Source: Streptomyces sp. NBC_00708 (GTDB lineage: Bacteria; Actinomycetota; Actinomycetes; Streptomycetales; Streptomycetaceae). From it: DNA of 64,000 nucleotides. The DNA lies in contig CP108997.1 of assembly GCA_036226585.1 (NCBI GenBank), positions 6,200,001 through 6,264,000 on the forward strand. The letters are read 5' to 3'. This document shows, piece by piece, positions 42,040-51,427 of this stretch (its first letter is position 1; each line of letters begins with the position of its first letter). Both the position numbers and the translations under genes were made by a program. Below the pieces are notes generated by a model. That model was not told where the DNA came from and made no database searches. It saw nothing but the letters and a program-made list of their open reading frames with translations.

Positions 42040-43317
42040 GTGAGTGAGAAGAACGTTGGAACCCTGCAATACCGCTTCGACGGCCCCGAAGACGCCCCCG
42101 TCCTGGTGATCGGACCCTCCCTGGGCACCACCTGGCACATGTGGGACCGGCAGATACCCGAGCTCACCCAGCACTGGAGAGTCTTCCGCTACGACCTCCC
42201 CGGCCACGGCGGGGCGCCCGCCCGGCCCGCGACCGCCGTGTCGGAGCTGGGGGACCGGCTGCTGGCGACGCTCGACGGGGTCGGCGTCCAGCGGTTCGGT
42301 TACGTGGGGTGCTCGATCGGCGGGGCGATCGGGGCCGACCTCGCACTGCGCCACCCGCACCGGGTCGCGGCGCTCGCCCTGGTGGCGTCCTCGCCCCGGT
42401 TCGGCAGCGCGGACGAGTTCCGGCAGCGCGGGGTCATCGTCCGGACCAACGGACTCGAACCGATGGCGCGCACCGCCCCCGAGCGCTGGTTCACGCCCGC
42501 CTTCGCCTCGGCGCAGCCCGCCATCGTCGAGTGGGCCGTCCAGATGGTGCGGACCACCGACCCGGGGTGCTACATCGCCGCCTGCGAGGCCCTGGCGGCG
42601 TTCGACATCCGTACGGAACTGGGCCGCATCCCCGTGCCCACCCTCGTCGTGGTCGGCGCCGAGGACCGGGTGACGGGACCCGGTGACGCGCGCACCCTGG
42701 TCGCGGGGATACCGGACGCCCGGCTCGCGCTGGTGCCCGGCGCCTCGCACCTGGCACCCGTCGAGCAGCCCGGGGCGGTCACCGATCTCCTGCTCACCCA
42801 CTTCTCCACCGCCTGGCAGGACACACAGGCGGCGATCCCGATGCCCGACTCCGTGCCCCGGCTCTCCGCCCCCGTGCAGCCCGTCGCCGAGATCGGCACG
42901 GCCGAGTCGGCCCCCGAGGCCGTGGCCGGCGGGCGCCCCGACCCGTACACGCCGGGCATGCGGCTGCGGCGCGAGGTGCTGGGCGACGCACAGGTGGACG
43001 GGGTGATGGCCGCCGCCGACGACTTCACCGGGGACTTCCAGGAGCTGGTCACCCGGTACGCCTGGGGCGAGGTGTGGAGCCGCGAGGGTCTCGACCGGCG
43101 CACCCGCAGCACCGTGACGCTCACCGCGCTGGTGGCTTCCGGGCGGCTGGAGAGCCTGGCCGCGCACACCAGGGCCGCCCTGCGCAACGGCCTCACCCCC
43201 GCGGAGATCAAGGAGGTGCTGATGCAGACGGCCGTGTACTGCGGGATACCGGTGGCGAGCGCCGCGTTCACGATCGCGCAGTCGGTGATTCAGGCGGAAA
43301 CGACGCCACCGGCGTAG
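42040..43317 (+). CDS. pcaDC: 3-oxoadipate enol-lactonase / 4-carboxymuconolactone decarboxylase fusion
   Basis: A bifunctional protein of about 425 residues from the protocatechuate branch of the beta-ketoadipate pathway. Residues 1-270 are the PcaD alpha/beta hydrolase with nucleophile GCSIGG (Ser92) and late GASHLAPVEQP histidine. Residues about 300-425 are the PcaC decarboxylase (TPGMRLRREVLGDAQVD, HTRAALRNGLTPAEIKEVLMQTAVYCGIP). The start is GTG at 42040; an in-frame ATG at 42022 is possible. The other pca genes are not here, so it may be detached from its operon by the island. Confidence 0.9.
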   Translation: MSEKNVGTLQYRFDGPEDAPVLVIGPSLGTTWHMWDRQIPELTQHWRVFRYDLPGHGGAPARPATAVSELGDRLLATLDGVGVQRFGYVGCSIGGAIGADLALRHPHRVAALALVASSPRFGSADEFRQRGVIVRTNGLEPMARTAPERWFTPAFASAQPAIVEWAVQMVRTTDPGCYIAACEALAAFDIRTELGRIPVPTLVVVGAEDRVTGPGDARTLVAGIPDARLALVPGASHLAPVEQPGAVTDLLLTHFSTAWQDTQAAIPMPDSVPRLSAPVQPVAEIGTAESAPEAVAGGRPDPYTPGMRLRREVLGDAQVDGVMAAADDFTGDFQELVTRYAWGEVWSREGLDRRTRSTVTLTALVASGRLESLAAHTRAALRNGLTPAEIKEVLMQTAVYCGIPVASAAFTIAQSVIQAETTPPA

Positions 43318-43329
43318 CAGGATGGGGGT

Positions 43330-44010
43330 ATGAGCACTCAGCACGCCGAGAACAGCGAGCGCCCCGGGCCGGCCGCGCTCACGCTGACCAAGCAGTCGCA
43401 CTCCTGCATCCGCCTGGAGAAGGACGGGCGCACGCTCGTCATCGACCCGGGTGGATTCTCGGAGCGGGACGCCGCGATCGGCGCCGAGGCGATCCTCGTG
43501 ACGCACGAGCACCCCGACCACTTCGACGAGGAACGGCTGCGGGCCGGTATGGAGGCCGACCCGGCCGCCGAGATCTGGACCCTGCGCAGCGTCGCGGAGC
43601 GGCTGAGCGCGGCCTTCCCGGGACGCGTGCACACGGTCGGCCACGGCGACACCTTCTCGGCCGCCGGCATCGACATCGAGGTGCACGGCGAACTGCACGC
43701 GGTGATCCACCCGGACATCCCGCGCGTCACCAACATCGGCTTCCTCGTGGACGGCCAGGTCTTCCACCCCGGCGACGCGCTCACCGTGCCCGGCCGGGCG
43801 GTCGACACGCTGATGCTCCCGGTGATGGCACCGTGGAACAAGATCTCCGAGGTCATCGACTACGTCCGCGAGGTGAAGCCGCGCCGCGCGATCGACATCC
43901 ACGACGCGCTGCTCACCGACCTCGCCCGGCCGATCTACGACCGGCAGATCGGCGAGCTGGGCGGCTCCGGCCACGGCAGGATGACGCCGGGCGACTCGAA
44001 GGCCCTGTGA
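43330..44010 (+). CDS. MBL-fold metal-dependent hydrolase (UlaG-like)
   Basis: A 226-residue metallo-beta-lactamase-fold protein. The metal motif is THEHPDHFD, with later histidines in GELHAVIHP and an aspartate in FHPGDALTVPG. The opening LTLTKQSHSCIRLEKDGRTLVIDPGGF is that of the UlaG-like subgroup. The substrate is unknown. It follows pcaDC by 12 bases and may be co-transcribed. Confidence 0.85.
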   Translation: MSTQHAENSERPGPAALTLTKQSHSCIRLEKDGRTLVIDPGGFSERDAAIGAEAILVTHEHPDHFDEERLRAGMEADPAAEIWTLRSVAERLSAAFPGRVHTVGHGDTFSAAGIDIEVHGELHAVIHPDIPRVTNIGFLVDGQVFHPGDALTVPGRAVDTLMLPVMAPWNKISEVIDYVREVKPRRAIDIHDALLTDLARPIYDRQIGELGGSGHGRMTPGDSKAL

Positions 44011-44058
44011 CGGCCGGCGCCCCGGCGGCTGTCAGTGGCAGGCGTTAGGTTGGCGTAC

Positions 44059-44838
44059 ATGCGCATCGCCACCTGGAACGTCAACTCGATCACCGCCCGT
44101 CTGCCGAGGCTGCTGGCCTGGCTGGAGAGCAGCGGCACAGACGTGCTGTGTCTCCAGGAGACCAAGTGCACCGCCGAGCAGTTCCCGGCCGAAGCGCTCC
44201 GCGAGGCCGGCTACGAGTCCGCGGTCAACGCCAACGGGCGGTGGAACGGGGTCGCGCTGATCTCCCGCGCCGGCCTGTCCGACATCGTGACGGGGCTGCC
44301 CGACGGCCCGGCCTACGAGACCGCGCAGGAGCCCCGCGCGATCAGCGCGACCTGCGGCCCGGTGCGGCTCTGGTCGGTGTACGTGCCCAACGGCCGCGAG
44401 GTCGCCCACGAGCACTACGCGTACAAGCTGCGATGGCTGGAGGCGCTGCGCAAGGCGGTGACCGCCGACGCCGCGGGACCGGCCCCGTTCGCCGTGCTCG
44501 GTGACTTCAACGTGGCCCCGACCGACGAGGACGTCTGGGACCCGGCCCTCTTCGAGGGGGCCACGCATGTCACGCCCGCCGAGCGGGAGGCCCTGGCGGC
44601 CCTGCGCGCCGAGGGCCTGTCCGATGTGATGCCGCGCCCCCTGAAGTACGACCGCCCGTACACCTTCTGGGACTACCGCGAGCTGCGCTTCCCGAAGAAC
44701 AAGGGCATGCGGATCGACCTCGTCTACGGCAACGACCCGTTCACCGCCGCGGTGAAGGACAGCTACGTGGACCGCGAGGAGCGCAAGGGCAAGGGCGCGT
44801 CGGACCACGCCCCGGTGGTCGTCGACCTCGACCTCTGA
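44059..44838 (+). CDS. xthA: exodeoxyribonuclease III
   Basis: A 259-residue AP endonuclease/exonuclease of the XthA family for base excision repair. Motifs: RIATWNVNSI, LCLQETKC (metal-binding Glu), GDFNVAPTDEDVWD, and the C-terminal GASDHAPVV catalytic histidine. I chose the ATG at 44059, which begins the family's MRIATWNVN, over the longer ORF start at 44035. Confidence 0.95.
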   Translation: MRIATWNVNSITARLPRLLAWLESSGTDVLCLQETKCTAEQFPAEALREAGYESAVNANGRWNGVALISRAGLSDIVTGLPDGPAYETAQEPRAISATCGPVRLWSVYVPNGREVAHEHYAYKLRWLEALRKAVTADAAGPAPFAVLGDFNVAPTDEDVWDPALFEGATHVTPAEREALAALRAEGLSDVMPRPLKYDRPYTFWDYRELRFPKNKGMRIDLVYGNDPFTAAVKDSYVDREERKGKGASDHAPVVVDLDL

Positions 44839-44954
44839 GCGGGCCCGGCGCCCCGCTCTCCGTGAACGCACGGTGACCGTGTGGTGTTCGGCACTCGAAC
44901 GACAGGCCGCGCGCCCTGTGGTGCGCGGGCGCGCCGGGATGCGATTCTGAGCGG

Positions 44955-45395
44955 ATGAAGATCCCCTTCTTGGACAACTGGCGTAAACGTCACGGCGGGA
45001 CGCGGGAGGCGGGCCTCGCGGGCGTCGCCGACGCCGACCCGGACGGCGTGGCCGAGCTGCTCGCCGAGTGCGAGCTGCTCCGGGTCCGGGTGGGGGAGCG
45101 CGGGATCGAACTGGACGACAGCCCCGCCTCGTTGGCGGCCCTCGACCAGCTGCCGCCGCGCTGGCGCGACGACCCGGAGGAGCTGCCCTGGCTGGGCAAC
45201 GACGCCGGGCTCTACCTGGGCACGGTCCTGGTGCGCAACGTCGCCGGGGCGCACTGGCACATCTGGCCGAGCGGCCAGCCCGTCGTGCGGCTCGCCTCCG
45301 GCCGTGAGATCGACGTCGTCGAGGCCGGACTGGACTGGGCGATCTCCGGCAGTCCCGAGCTGTCCCAGGTCTACGCGGAGTCCGCCGAGGGGTGA
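44955..45395 (+). CDS. conserved hypothetical protein (DUF6278-like)
   Basis: A 146-residue soluble protein starting MKIPFLDNWRKRHG, with a conserved-looking middle (DQLPPRWRDDPEELPWLGNDAGLYLGTVLVRN) and WHIWPSGQPVVRL. It resembles a family common in Streptomyces without known function. It stands alone between xthA and the glutamate transporter operon. Confidence 0.7.
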   Translation: MKIPFLDNWRKRHGGTREAGLAGVADADPDGVAELLAECELLRVRVGERGIELDDSPASLAALDQLPPRWRDDPEELPWLGNDAGLYLGTVLVRNVAGAHWHIWPSGQPVVRLASGREIDVVEAGLDWAISGSPELSQVYAESAEG

Positions 45396-45530
45396 CCCGT
45401 ACGCCCGGCGGACCGGGGCGAAGAGATAAAACGCCTTATGCCCCATTGGTGCGTGTCGGTCGAGAAGTCCCTTGCCGGGCTGGTTAGTTTGCGCTGACCT
45501 CGACCGAGCGACAAGTGGGTAGGGCAGCGT

Positions 45531-46274
<744 letters not shown>

Positions 46275-46288
46275 CGGGAGGCCCTGAG

Positions 46289-47200
46289 TTGCGTACGAGG
46301 AAAGCACTGACCGCCTGCGCCGGCCTCCTGCTCGCCGTCCTGGCCGCCGCGTGCGGCAAGGAGGGCAGCCCGCCGGTCAAGGGACCCAAGGCCGGGCAAC
46401 TGCCCGTCTACCAGGTCGACAAGGGCTTCCGGCTGCCGGACTCCCGGACCTGGCGGAACGCGAAGAAGCGCGGCTATCTGCGGGTGGGCGCCAAGGAGGA
46501 CCAGCCCTACCTGGGTGAGAAGGACCCCGCCACCGGGATCTACTCCGGGTTCGACATCGAGATCGCCCGGATGATGTCCGCCTCACTGGGATTCGACCCG
46601 AAGACCATCCGCTTCAGGACGATCGCCTCCGCCAACCGCGAAACCGCCCTGCAGAACGGACAGATCGACTACTACGTCGGCACCTACACCATCAACGACA
46701 TGCGCAAGAAGCTCGTCGGCTTCGCCGGTCCGTACTACATGGCCGGCCAGGGACTGCTCGTGCGCAGCGACGAGGACGACATCCACGGCCCCCAGGACCT
46801 GGCCGGCAAGACGGTCTGCTCGGCCGCGGGCTCGACCCCGTACCAGCGGATCGCCGCCGACTACCCGAAGGCGAAGCTGGTCGCGTACGACACCTACTCG
46901 ATCTGTGTCGACAACCTGCTGACGTTCCAGGTCGACGTCGTCACCACCGACGACGCGATCCTGCTGGGCTTCGCCGCCAAGGCTCCCGACGAGATGAAGG
47001 TCGTCGGCAAGCCCTTCTCCGAGGAGCCGTACGGCATCGGGGTCCCGCGCAGCGACAACGCGCTGCGCTTCGCACTCAACGACGCGCTGGAGGAGAACGA
47101 GAAGAACGGCAACTGGAAGAAGGCGTTCGAGGCGACGCTCGGCCTGTCCGGCGCGCCCGCGCCCGAGCCGCCGCCCATCGACCGCTACCCGGCGAACTGA
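46289..47200 (+). CDS. gluB: glutamate-binding lipoprotein
   Basis: A solute-binding protein of about 303 residues. The TTG start at 46289 has GGGAGG 8 bases upstream and gives an ideal lipoprotein signal (RTRKALTACAGLLLAVLAAAC, lipid-modified Cys22). The mature part carries family 3 binding-protein signatures (YLRVGAKEDQPYL, SGFDIEIARMM, DYYVGTYTINDMR, LAGKTVCSAAGST). Confidence 0.92.
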   Translation: MRTRKALTACAGLLLAVLAAACGKEGSPPVKGPKAGQLPVYQVDKGFRLPDSRTWRNAKKRGYLRVGAKEDQPYLGEKDPATGIYSGFDIEIARMMSASLGFDPKTIRFRTIASANRETALQNGQIDYYVGTYTINDMRKKLVGFAGPYYMAGQGLLVRSDEDDIHGPQDLAGKTVCSAAGSTPYQRIAADYPKAKLVAYDTYSICVDNLLTFQVDVVTTDDAILLGFAAKAPDEMKVVGKPFSEEPYGIGVPRSDNALRFALNDALEENEKNGNWKKAFEATLGLSGAPAPEPPPIDRYPAN

Positions 47201-47217
47201 GAGGACGGCCCACCCCC

Positions 47218-47862
47218 ATGGACGTACTCACCGACAACTTCTCGCTCTACGGCAAGGGCTTCCTCGGCACCGTCGAACTCACCGTCTACGCCTCGATCCT
47301 GGCGATGGTCCTCGGCTTCGTCATGGCCTCGTTCCGGGTGGCGCCCGTCGGCTCGCTCCGGGTGCTCGGCACCGTATGGGTGACGGTGCTGCGCAACACC
47401 CCGCTCACCCTGCTCTTCTTCGCCGTACTCCTCGGCCTGCCGCGGTTCGGCCTGGTGCTGCCGTTCAACGTCTTCGCGATCCTCGCGCTCGGCTGCTACA
47501 CCTCCGCGTTCATCTGCGAGGTACTGCGCTCCGGCATCAACACCGTGCCCACCGGGCAGGGCGAGGCGGCCCGCAGTCTCGGGATGACCTTCGGGCAGAG
47601 CCTCGGCTCCATCGTCCTGCCGCAGGCGTTCCGCTCGGTGATCCCGCCCGTCGGCTCGACGCTCATCGCGCTCGCCAAGAACTCGGCGATCGCGGGGGCG
47701 TTCAGCGTCACCGAACTCCTCGGCACCTACAAGACCCTCAACGAACTGGGATACAGCATCATCTGGACCTTCGTCTGGATCGCCGTGGGGTACCTGATCA
47801 TCACCCTCACCATCAGCGCGCTCTTCCATGTGCTGGAGAAGCGCTGGGGAGTCGCCCGATGA
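47218..47862 (+). CDS. gluC: glutamate ABC transporter permease
   Basis: A 214-residue inner-membrane permease of the HisM/GlnP type with about five helices and the EAA loop EAARSLGMTFGQSLGSIVLPQAFR. The stop overlaps gluD (ATGA). Confidence 0.93.
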   Translation: MDVLTDNFSLYGKGFLGTVELTVYASILAMVLGFVMASFRVAPVGSLRVLGTVWVTVLRNTPLTLLFFAVLLGLPRFGLVLPFNVFAILALGCYTSAFICEVLRSGINTVPTGQGEAARSLGMTFGQSLGSIVLPQAFRSVIPPVGSTLIALAKNSAIAGAFSVTELLGTYKTLNELGYSIIWTFVWIAVGYLIITLTISALFHVLEKRWGVAR

Positions 47863-48704
47863 CCGCACCCACCGCCACCGTCCTCTACGACATCCCGGGG
47901 CCGCACACCCGCAGACGGCACCGCGTCTACGGGATCGTGTCGACCCTCGCGATCCTCGCCCTGGTCGGCTGGGTCGTCTACCTCCTCTTCGACACCGACC
48001 AGTTCACCGCCGCCAAGTGGACGCCCTTCGAGTACAAGGGCATCCAGGAACTCCTGCTGCGCGGCCTCGGCAACACCCTCAAGGCGTTCGCGTACGCGGC
48101 GGTCCTCTCGCTGGTCCTCGGCGCCGTCCTCGCGGTGGGGCGGCTGTCGGACCACCGTCCGGTGCGCTGGATCGCCACGATCCTCGTCGAGTTCTTCCGC
48201 GCCATGCCCGTCCTGGTGATGATCTTCTTCATCTTCGTGGCGCTGAAGGTGCAGCCGCTGCCCGCCCTGGTCGCCGGACTCACGCTCTACAACGGCTCGG
48301 TGCTCGCCGAGGTGTTCCGCACCGGCATCAACTCCGTGGAACGCGGCCAGCGCGAGGCGGCGTACGCGCTGGGCATGCGCAAAACCCATGTGACGACCTA
48401 CGTCCTGGCTCCGCAGGCGGTACGGGCGATGCTGCCCACCATCATCAGCCAGCTGGTGGTGGCTCTGAAGGACACCTCGCTCGGCTACCTGATCACGTAC
48501 GAGGAATTCCTCCACGCGGGCAAGCTCATCGCCTCCAACCTGGACTACGATCTGCCTTTCATCCCCGTGGTGATGGTGATCTCACCGATCTACATCGGGA
48601 TGTGCATGCTGCTCTCCTGGTTCGCCACCTGGGTGGCGAGGCGGCAACGGCGCAATCCGAAGACGGAGGCGGTGGGCGTCGGACCGGCACAGCCCGGCAC
48701 CTGA
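47859..48704 (+). CDS. gluD: glutamate ABC transporter permease
   Basis: A 281-residue permease partner of GluC, with the EAA loop QREAAYALGMRKTHVTTYVLAPQAVR and a longer cytoplasmic N terminus. It is coupled to gluC by ATGA and is the last gene of the operon; a hairpin follows at 48759. Confidence 0.93.
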   Translation: MTAPTATVLYDIPGPHTRRRHRVYGIVSTLAILALVGWVVYLLFDTDQFTAAKWTPFEYKGIQELLLRGLGNTLKAFAYAAVLSLVLGAVLAVGRLSDHRPVRWIATILVEFFRAMPVLVMIFFIFVALKVQPLPALVAGLTLYNGSVLAEVFRTGINSVERGQREAAYALGMRKTHVTTYVLAPQAVRAMLPTIISQLVVALKDTSLGYLITYEEFLHAGKLIASNLDYDLPFIPVVMVISPIYIGMCMLLSWFATWVARRQRRNPKTEAVGVGPAQPGT

Positions 48705-48758
48705 TGCCGGGGACGGCAGACACGGGAACCGGGTCCGCCCGGCAGCAGCCGGTGATCA

Positions 48759-48778
48759 CTCCCCGCCGCGGCGGGGAG
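48759..48778. terminator. palindromic terminator between convergent genes
   Basis: CTCCCCGCCGCGGCGGGGAG is a perfect 20-base palindrome (8-bp stem with a 4-base loop) between gluD and the L,D-transpeptidase gene. Confidence 0.7.
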
Positions 48779-48806
48779 AAGGTCAGCTGCGCGCCGGCCG
48801 GCCCGG

Positions 48807-50021
48807 TCAGCCGAGAGCGCTCCTGTCCTGCCAGTCGGCCCAGGAGACATTCCACGCCCCGTATCCGTTGCCCTCCGCGACCGTGCCCTTGGTCTCCGCG
48901 CCGGTGATCTCGAACGGGTCACCGACGCGGGCCTGCCGGTAGAGGGCCGCGGCGTTCGCGTCGCTCATGCCGACGCACCCCGAACTGTGGTTGGCCCGCC
49001 CGAAGTACGCCGCGTTCCACGGAGCGGCATGCGCGTACATGCCCGACCAGGTCAGCCGCATCGAGTAGTCGACCATCTTGTCGTAGGTGTGGCCCAGGCC
49101 CACCGTCTCGGAGCGCATGTTGATCGTGCCCTCCTTCGCCATCAGCACCGCCGTGCCCCGCCACGACCGCTTGTCGCCGCCCGGGGTGCCGCCCGACACC
49201 GGGACGTCCATGACCGTGCGCCCGTCCCGCTTCAGCGCCAGCCGGTGGCTGTCCAGGTCCACCTTGACCACCTGGCTCGCGCCCACGGTGAACGTCGTGG
49301 CGTAGTCCCGTACGAAGAAGCCGCCCGCCGGGCCCGAGTCGACGCCGTTCAGAGCGGCGTCGAGCGTGATGCGCGTACCGGACTTCCAGTACTCCTTCGG
49401 GCGCCAGTCGACGCGGTCCCGGCCGGAGTAGTCCCGCAGCCAGCCCCAGGAACCCTCGGTGTGGTTCGAGGTGGACACCTTGAGCGCCTTCTCGACGGCC
49501 GCCTTGTCCTTGACCGGGTTGTCGAAGACGATCGACAGCGGCTGGGCGATGCCGACCGTCGTGTTCTTGCCGGGCGCCAGCGTCAGCTTGTTCACCTTGT
49601 CCGCCGCCTTCGTGGTGAACGAGGCCGTGTCGCCGGCGCCCTCGGTGTCGCGTGCCTCGACGCGGTACGCGGTGCCGGGCGCCGCCACCCGGTCGGAGGT
49701 CCAGGTCCGGCCGTCGGCGGATATCCGGCCGGTGAGCGCGCCGCCCTTGCCGGCCGTGACGGTGACCTCGCGCAGCTTCCCGGACGCCAGCGTCACCGTC
49801 ACCGGCCTGCCCCCGGCCGCCGAGGTGCCGCGCAGGTTCACCGAGATGCTCGCCCGCGCCGCCTTCGAGGGAGCGGCGCCGCCCTTGCCCGCCTCCCGGT
49901 CCGAGGCCGCGGCACCGCCGGAGCAGGCCGTGAGGGTGACGCCGAGTACGGCGGTGCCGGCGATCAGCGCGAGCCGGGCGGGGCGCGGCGGGCGCGCGGG
50001 AATCAGGAATGCGGGAATCAA
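48807..50021 (-). CDS. L,D-transpeptidase lipoprotein (Ig-like domain plus YkuD)
   Basis: A protein of about 404 residues that makes 3-3 crosslinks in peptidoglycan. The TTG start at 50021 has GGAGG 7 bases upstream. The signal LALIAGTAVLGVTLTAC is a lipobox with Cys33. An Ig-like region occupies about residues 130-260, and the YkuD domain follows with HAAPWNAAYFGRANHSSGCVGMS, where the catalytic Cys and His sit. It resembles the actinobacterial Ldt (LdtMt2-type) architecture. Divergent promoters share the 242-base gap with femX. Confidence 0.92.
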   Translation of the reverse strand: MIPAFLIPARPPRPARLALIAGTAVLGVTLTACSGGAAASDREAGKGGAAPSKAARASISVNLRGTSAAGGRPVTVTLASGKLREVTVTAGKGGALTGRISADGRTWTSDRVAAPGTAYRVEARDTEGAGDTASFTTKAADKVNKLTLAPGKNTTVGIAQPLSIVFDNPVKDKAAVEKALKVSTSNHTEGSWGWLRDYSGRDRVDWRPKEYWKSGTRITLDAALNGVDSGPAGGFFVRDYATTFTVGASQVVKVDLDSHRLALKRDGRTVMDVPVSGGTPGGDKRSWRGTAVLMAKEGTINMRSETVGLGHTYDKMVDYSMRLTWSGMYAHAAPWNAAYFGRANHSSGCVGMSDANAAALYRQARVGDPFEITGAETKGTVAEGNGYGAWNVSWADWQDRSALG

Positions 50022-50263
50022 CGGAAAACCTCCAAGGGCCGGCCCGGCTCCAGCGTCCGGCACGGGCGTCGAAGAAGAGGAACGAACGGGAGCCTAAGTT
50101 CCGTAAATCCGCGGAAAAGCAGGAATGCGATGTGTGACGGGAAGCGCAGCGCAACGGTCATGGTCCGGTCACATTCGGCGCGCGGAGCCGTCACGGACCG
50201 CTGTGAGCATCCTGTGCAGCCCCGCAGAGCAGACCGCGGGGCCCACGAGGGAGGGCCACCGAC

Positions 50264-51427
50264 ATGTCAGCGCTGTTCGCGACCGGAGACCGCAGCCGAG
50301 AACGGGATCTACCCATACACGGCCTCAGCGCGGACGAGCACCGCGCGCACCTGGCCTCGCACGCGGACGCCGCTTTCCTCCAGCACCCCTCCTGGGCGGA
50401 AGTGAAAGAGGGCTGGTCCTCGGAAAGCCTCGGCTGGCACGACGACGACGGTGCCCTGAAAGGCAGCGCGCTCGTCCTCTACCGGCAATTCCCGGGCACC
50501 CGGAAATACTTCGCCTATCTCCCGGAGGGCCCGGTCGCGGACTGGGCCGACCCGGACATGGACCGGTGGCTGCGCCCCCTGCTCGCGCATCTGCGGGCCG
50601 CCGGGGCGTTCGCCGTACGGATCGGGCCCTCCCCGGCCTACCGCCGCTGGGACGGCACCCGGCTCAAGGCCGCCACCGGACCCGGCCGCACCGTCGGTGA
50701 CGTCCTGGCGAGCGAGGTCGACCCGCTCGGCGCCGCCGTGGCCGACCGGCTGCGGGCACGCGGCTGGCGGCGCTGCGGCGAGGACGGCGACGACGCCGAC
50801 GCCCAGCCCCGGTACGTCTTCCGGGTGCCGCTGGCCGGCCGCACCACCGAGGATCTGTGGTCCGGGCTCAACCAGGAGTGGCGCCGCAACATCCGGCGCG
50901 CGCGCAGGGCCGGGGTGCGCGTCGTGACCGGCAGCGCGGCCGAACTGCCCGAGTTCCACCGGCTGCTGCGGATCACCGAGGAGCGCGACGGCTTCCGGCT
51001 CGGCCGCTCACTGGCCTACTACCAGCGCCAGTACGCGGCACTCAACGCCGAGGCGCCGGGCCGGATGAAGCTCTGCCTCGCCGTGCACGACGGCGAGATC
51101 CTGGCCGCGCACACCTTGATCAGCACCGGCCGACGGGTCTGGTACCAGACGGGCGCCTCCGCGGACCACCGCCGCGAGGTCCGCCCCAGCAACGCCCTGC
51201 AGTGGCAGATGATGTGCGACGCCCTGGACAGCGGCGCCGAGGTGTACGACATGCGCGGGGTATCCTCCACCCTCGATCCCGGTGACCGCCCCTTCGGGCT
51301 GCTGCGCTGGAAGCTCGGCACCGGCGGGCAGGTCGTGGAGACCCTCGGAGAGTGGGAGACATCGGTGGGCGGAGCCGCCAACAACACGCTGTACCGGGCG
51401 TTCCAGGCGTACCTGGCACGCCGGTGA
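50264..51427 (+). CDS. femX: FemABX-type lipid II bridge aminoacyltransferase
   Basis: A 387-residue FemX-like enzyme that adds the first residue of the peptidoglycan interpeptide bridge from aminoacyl-tRNA. Typical blocks are FLQHPSWAEVKEGW at the N terminus, LNQEWRRNIRRARRAGVRVV (tRNA-facing helix region) and the second GNAT domain ending YDMRGVSSTLDPGDRPFGLLRWKLGTGG. It overlaps murJ by GTGA, which fits a cell-wall operon. It is a different subfamily from the FemAB-like gene in the arsenic operon. Confidence 0.9.
   Translation: MSALFATGDRSRERDLPIHGLSADEHRAHLASHADAAFLQHPSWAEVKEGWSSESLGWHDDDGALKGSALVLYRQFPGTRKYFAYLPEGPVADWADPDMDRWLRPLLAHLRAAGAFAVRIGPSPAYRRWDGTRLKAATGPGRTVGDVLASEVDPLGAAVADRLRARGWRRCGEDGDDADAQPRYVFRVPLAGRTTEDLWSGLNQEWRRNIRRARRAGVRVVTGSAAELPEFHRLLRITEERDGFRLGRSLAYYQRQYAALNAEAPGRMKLCLAVHDGEILAAHTLISTGRRVWYQTGASADHRREVRPSNALQWQMMCDALDSGAEVYDMRGVSSTLDPGDRPFGLLRWKLGTGGQVVETLGEWETSVGGAANNTLYRAFQAYLARR

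Noticed and set aside
50264..51427. FemX as a second arsenic-related FemAB gene
   Set aside because: It is coupled to murJ, carries classical FemX blocks and lies far outside the arsenic island, so a cell-wall role is clear.
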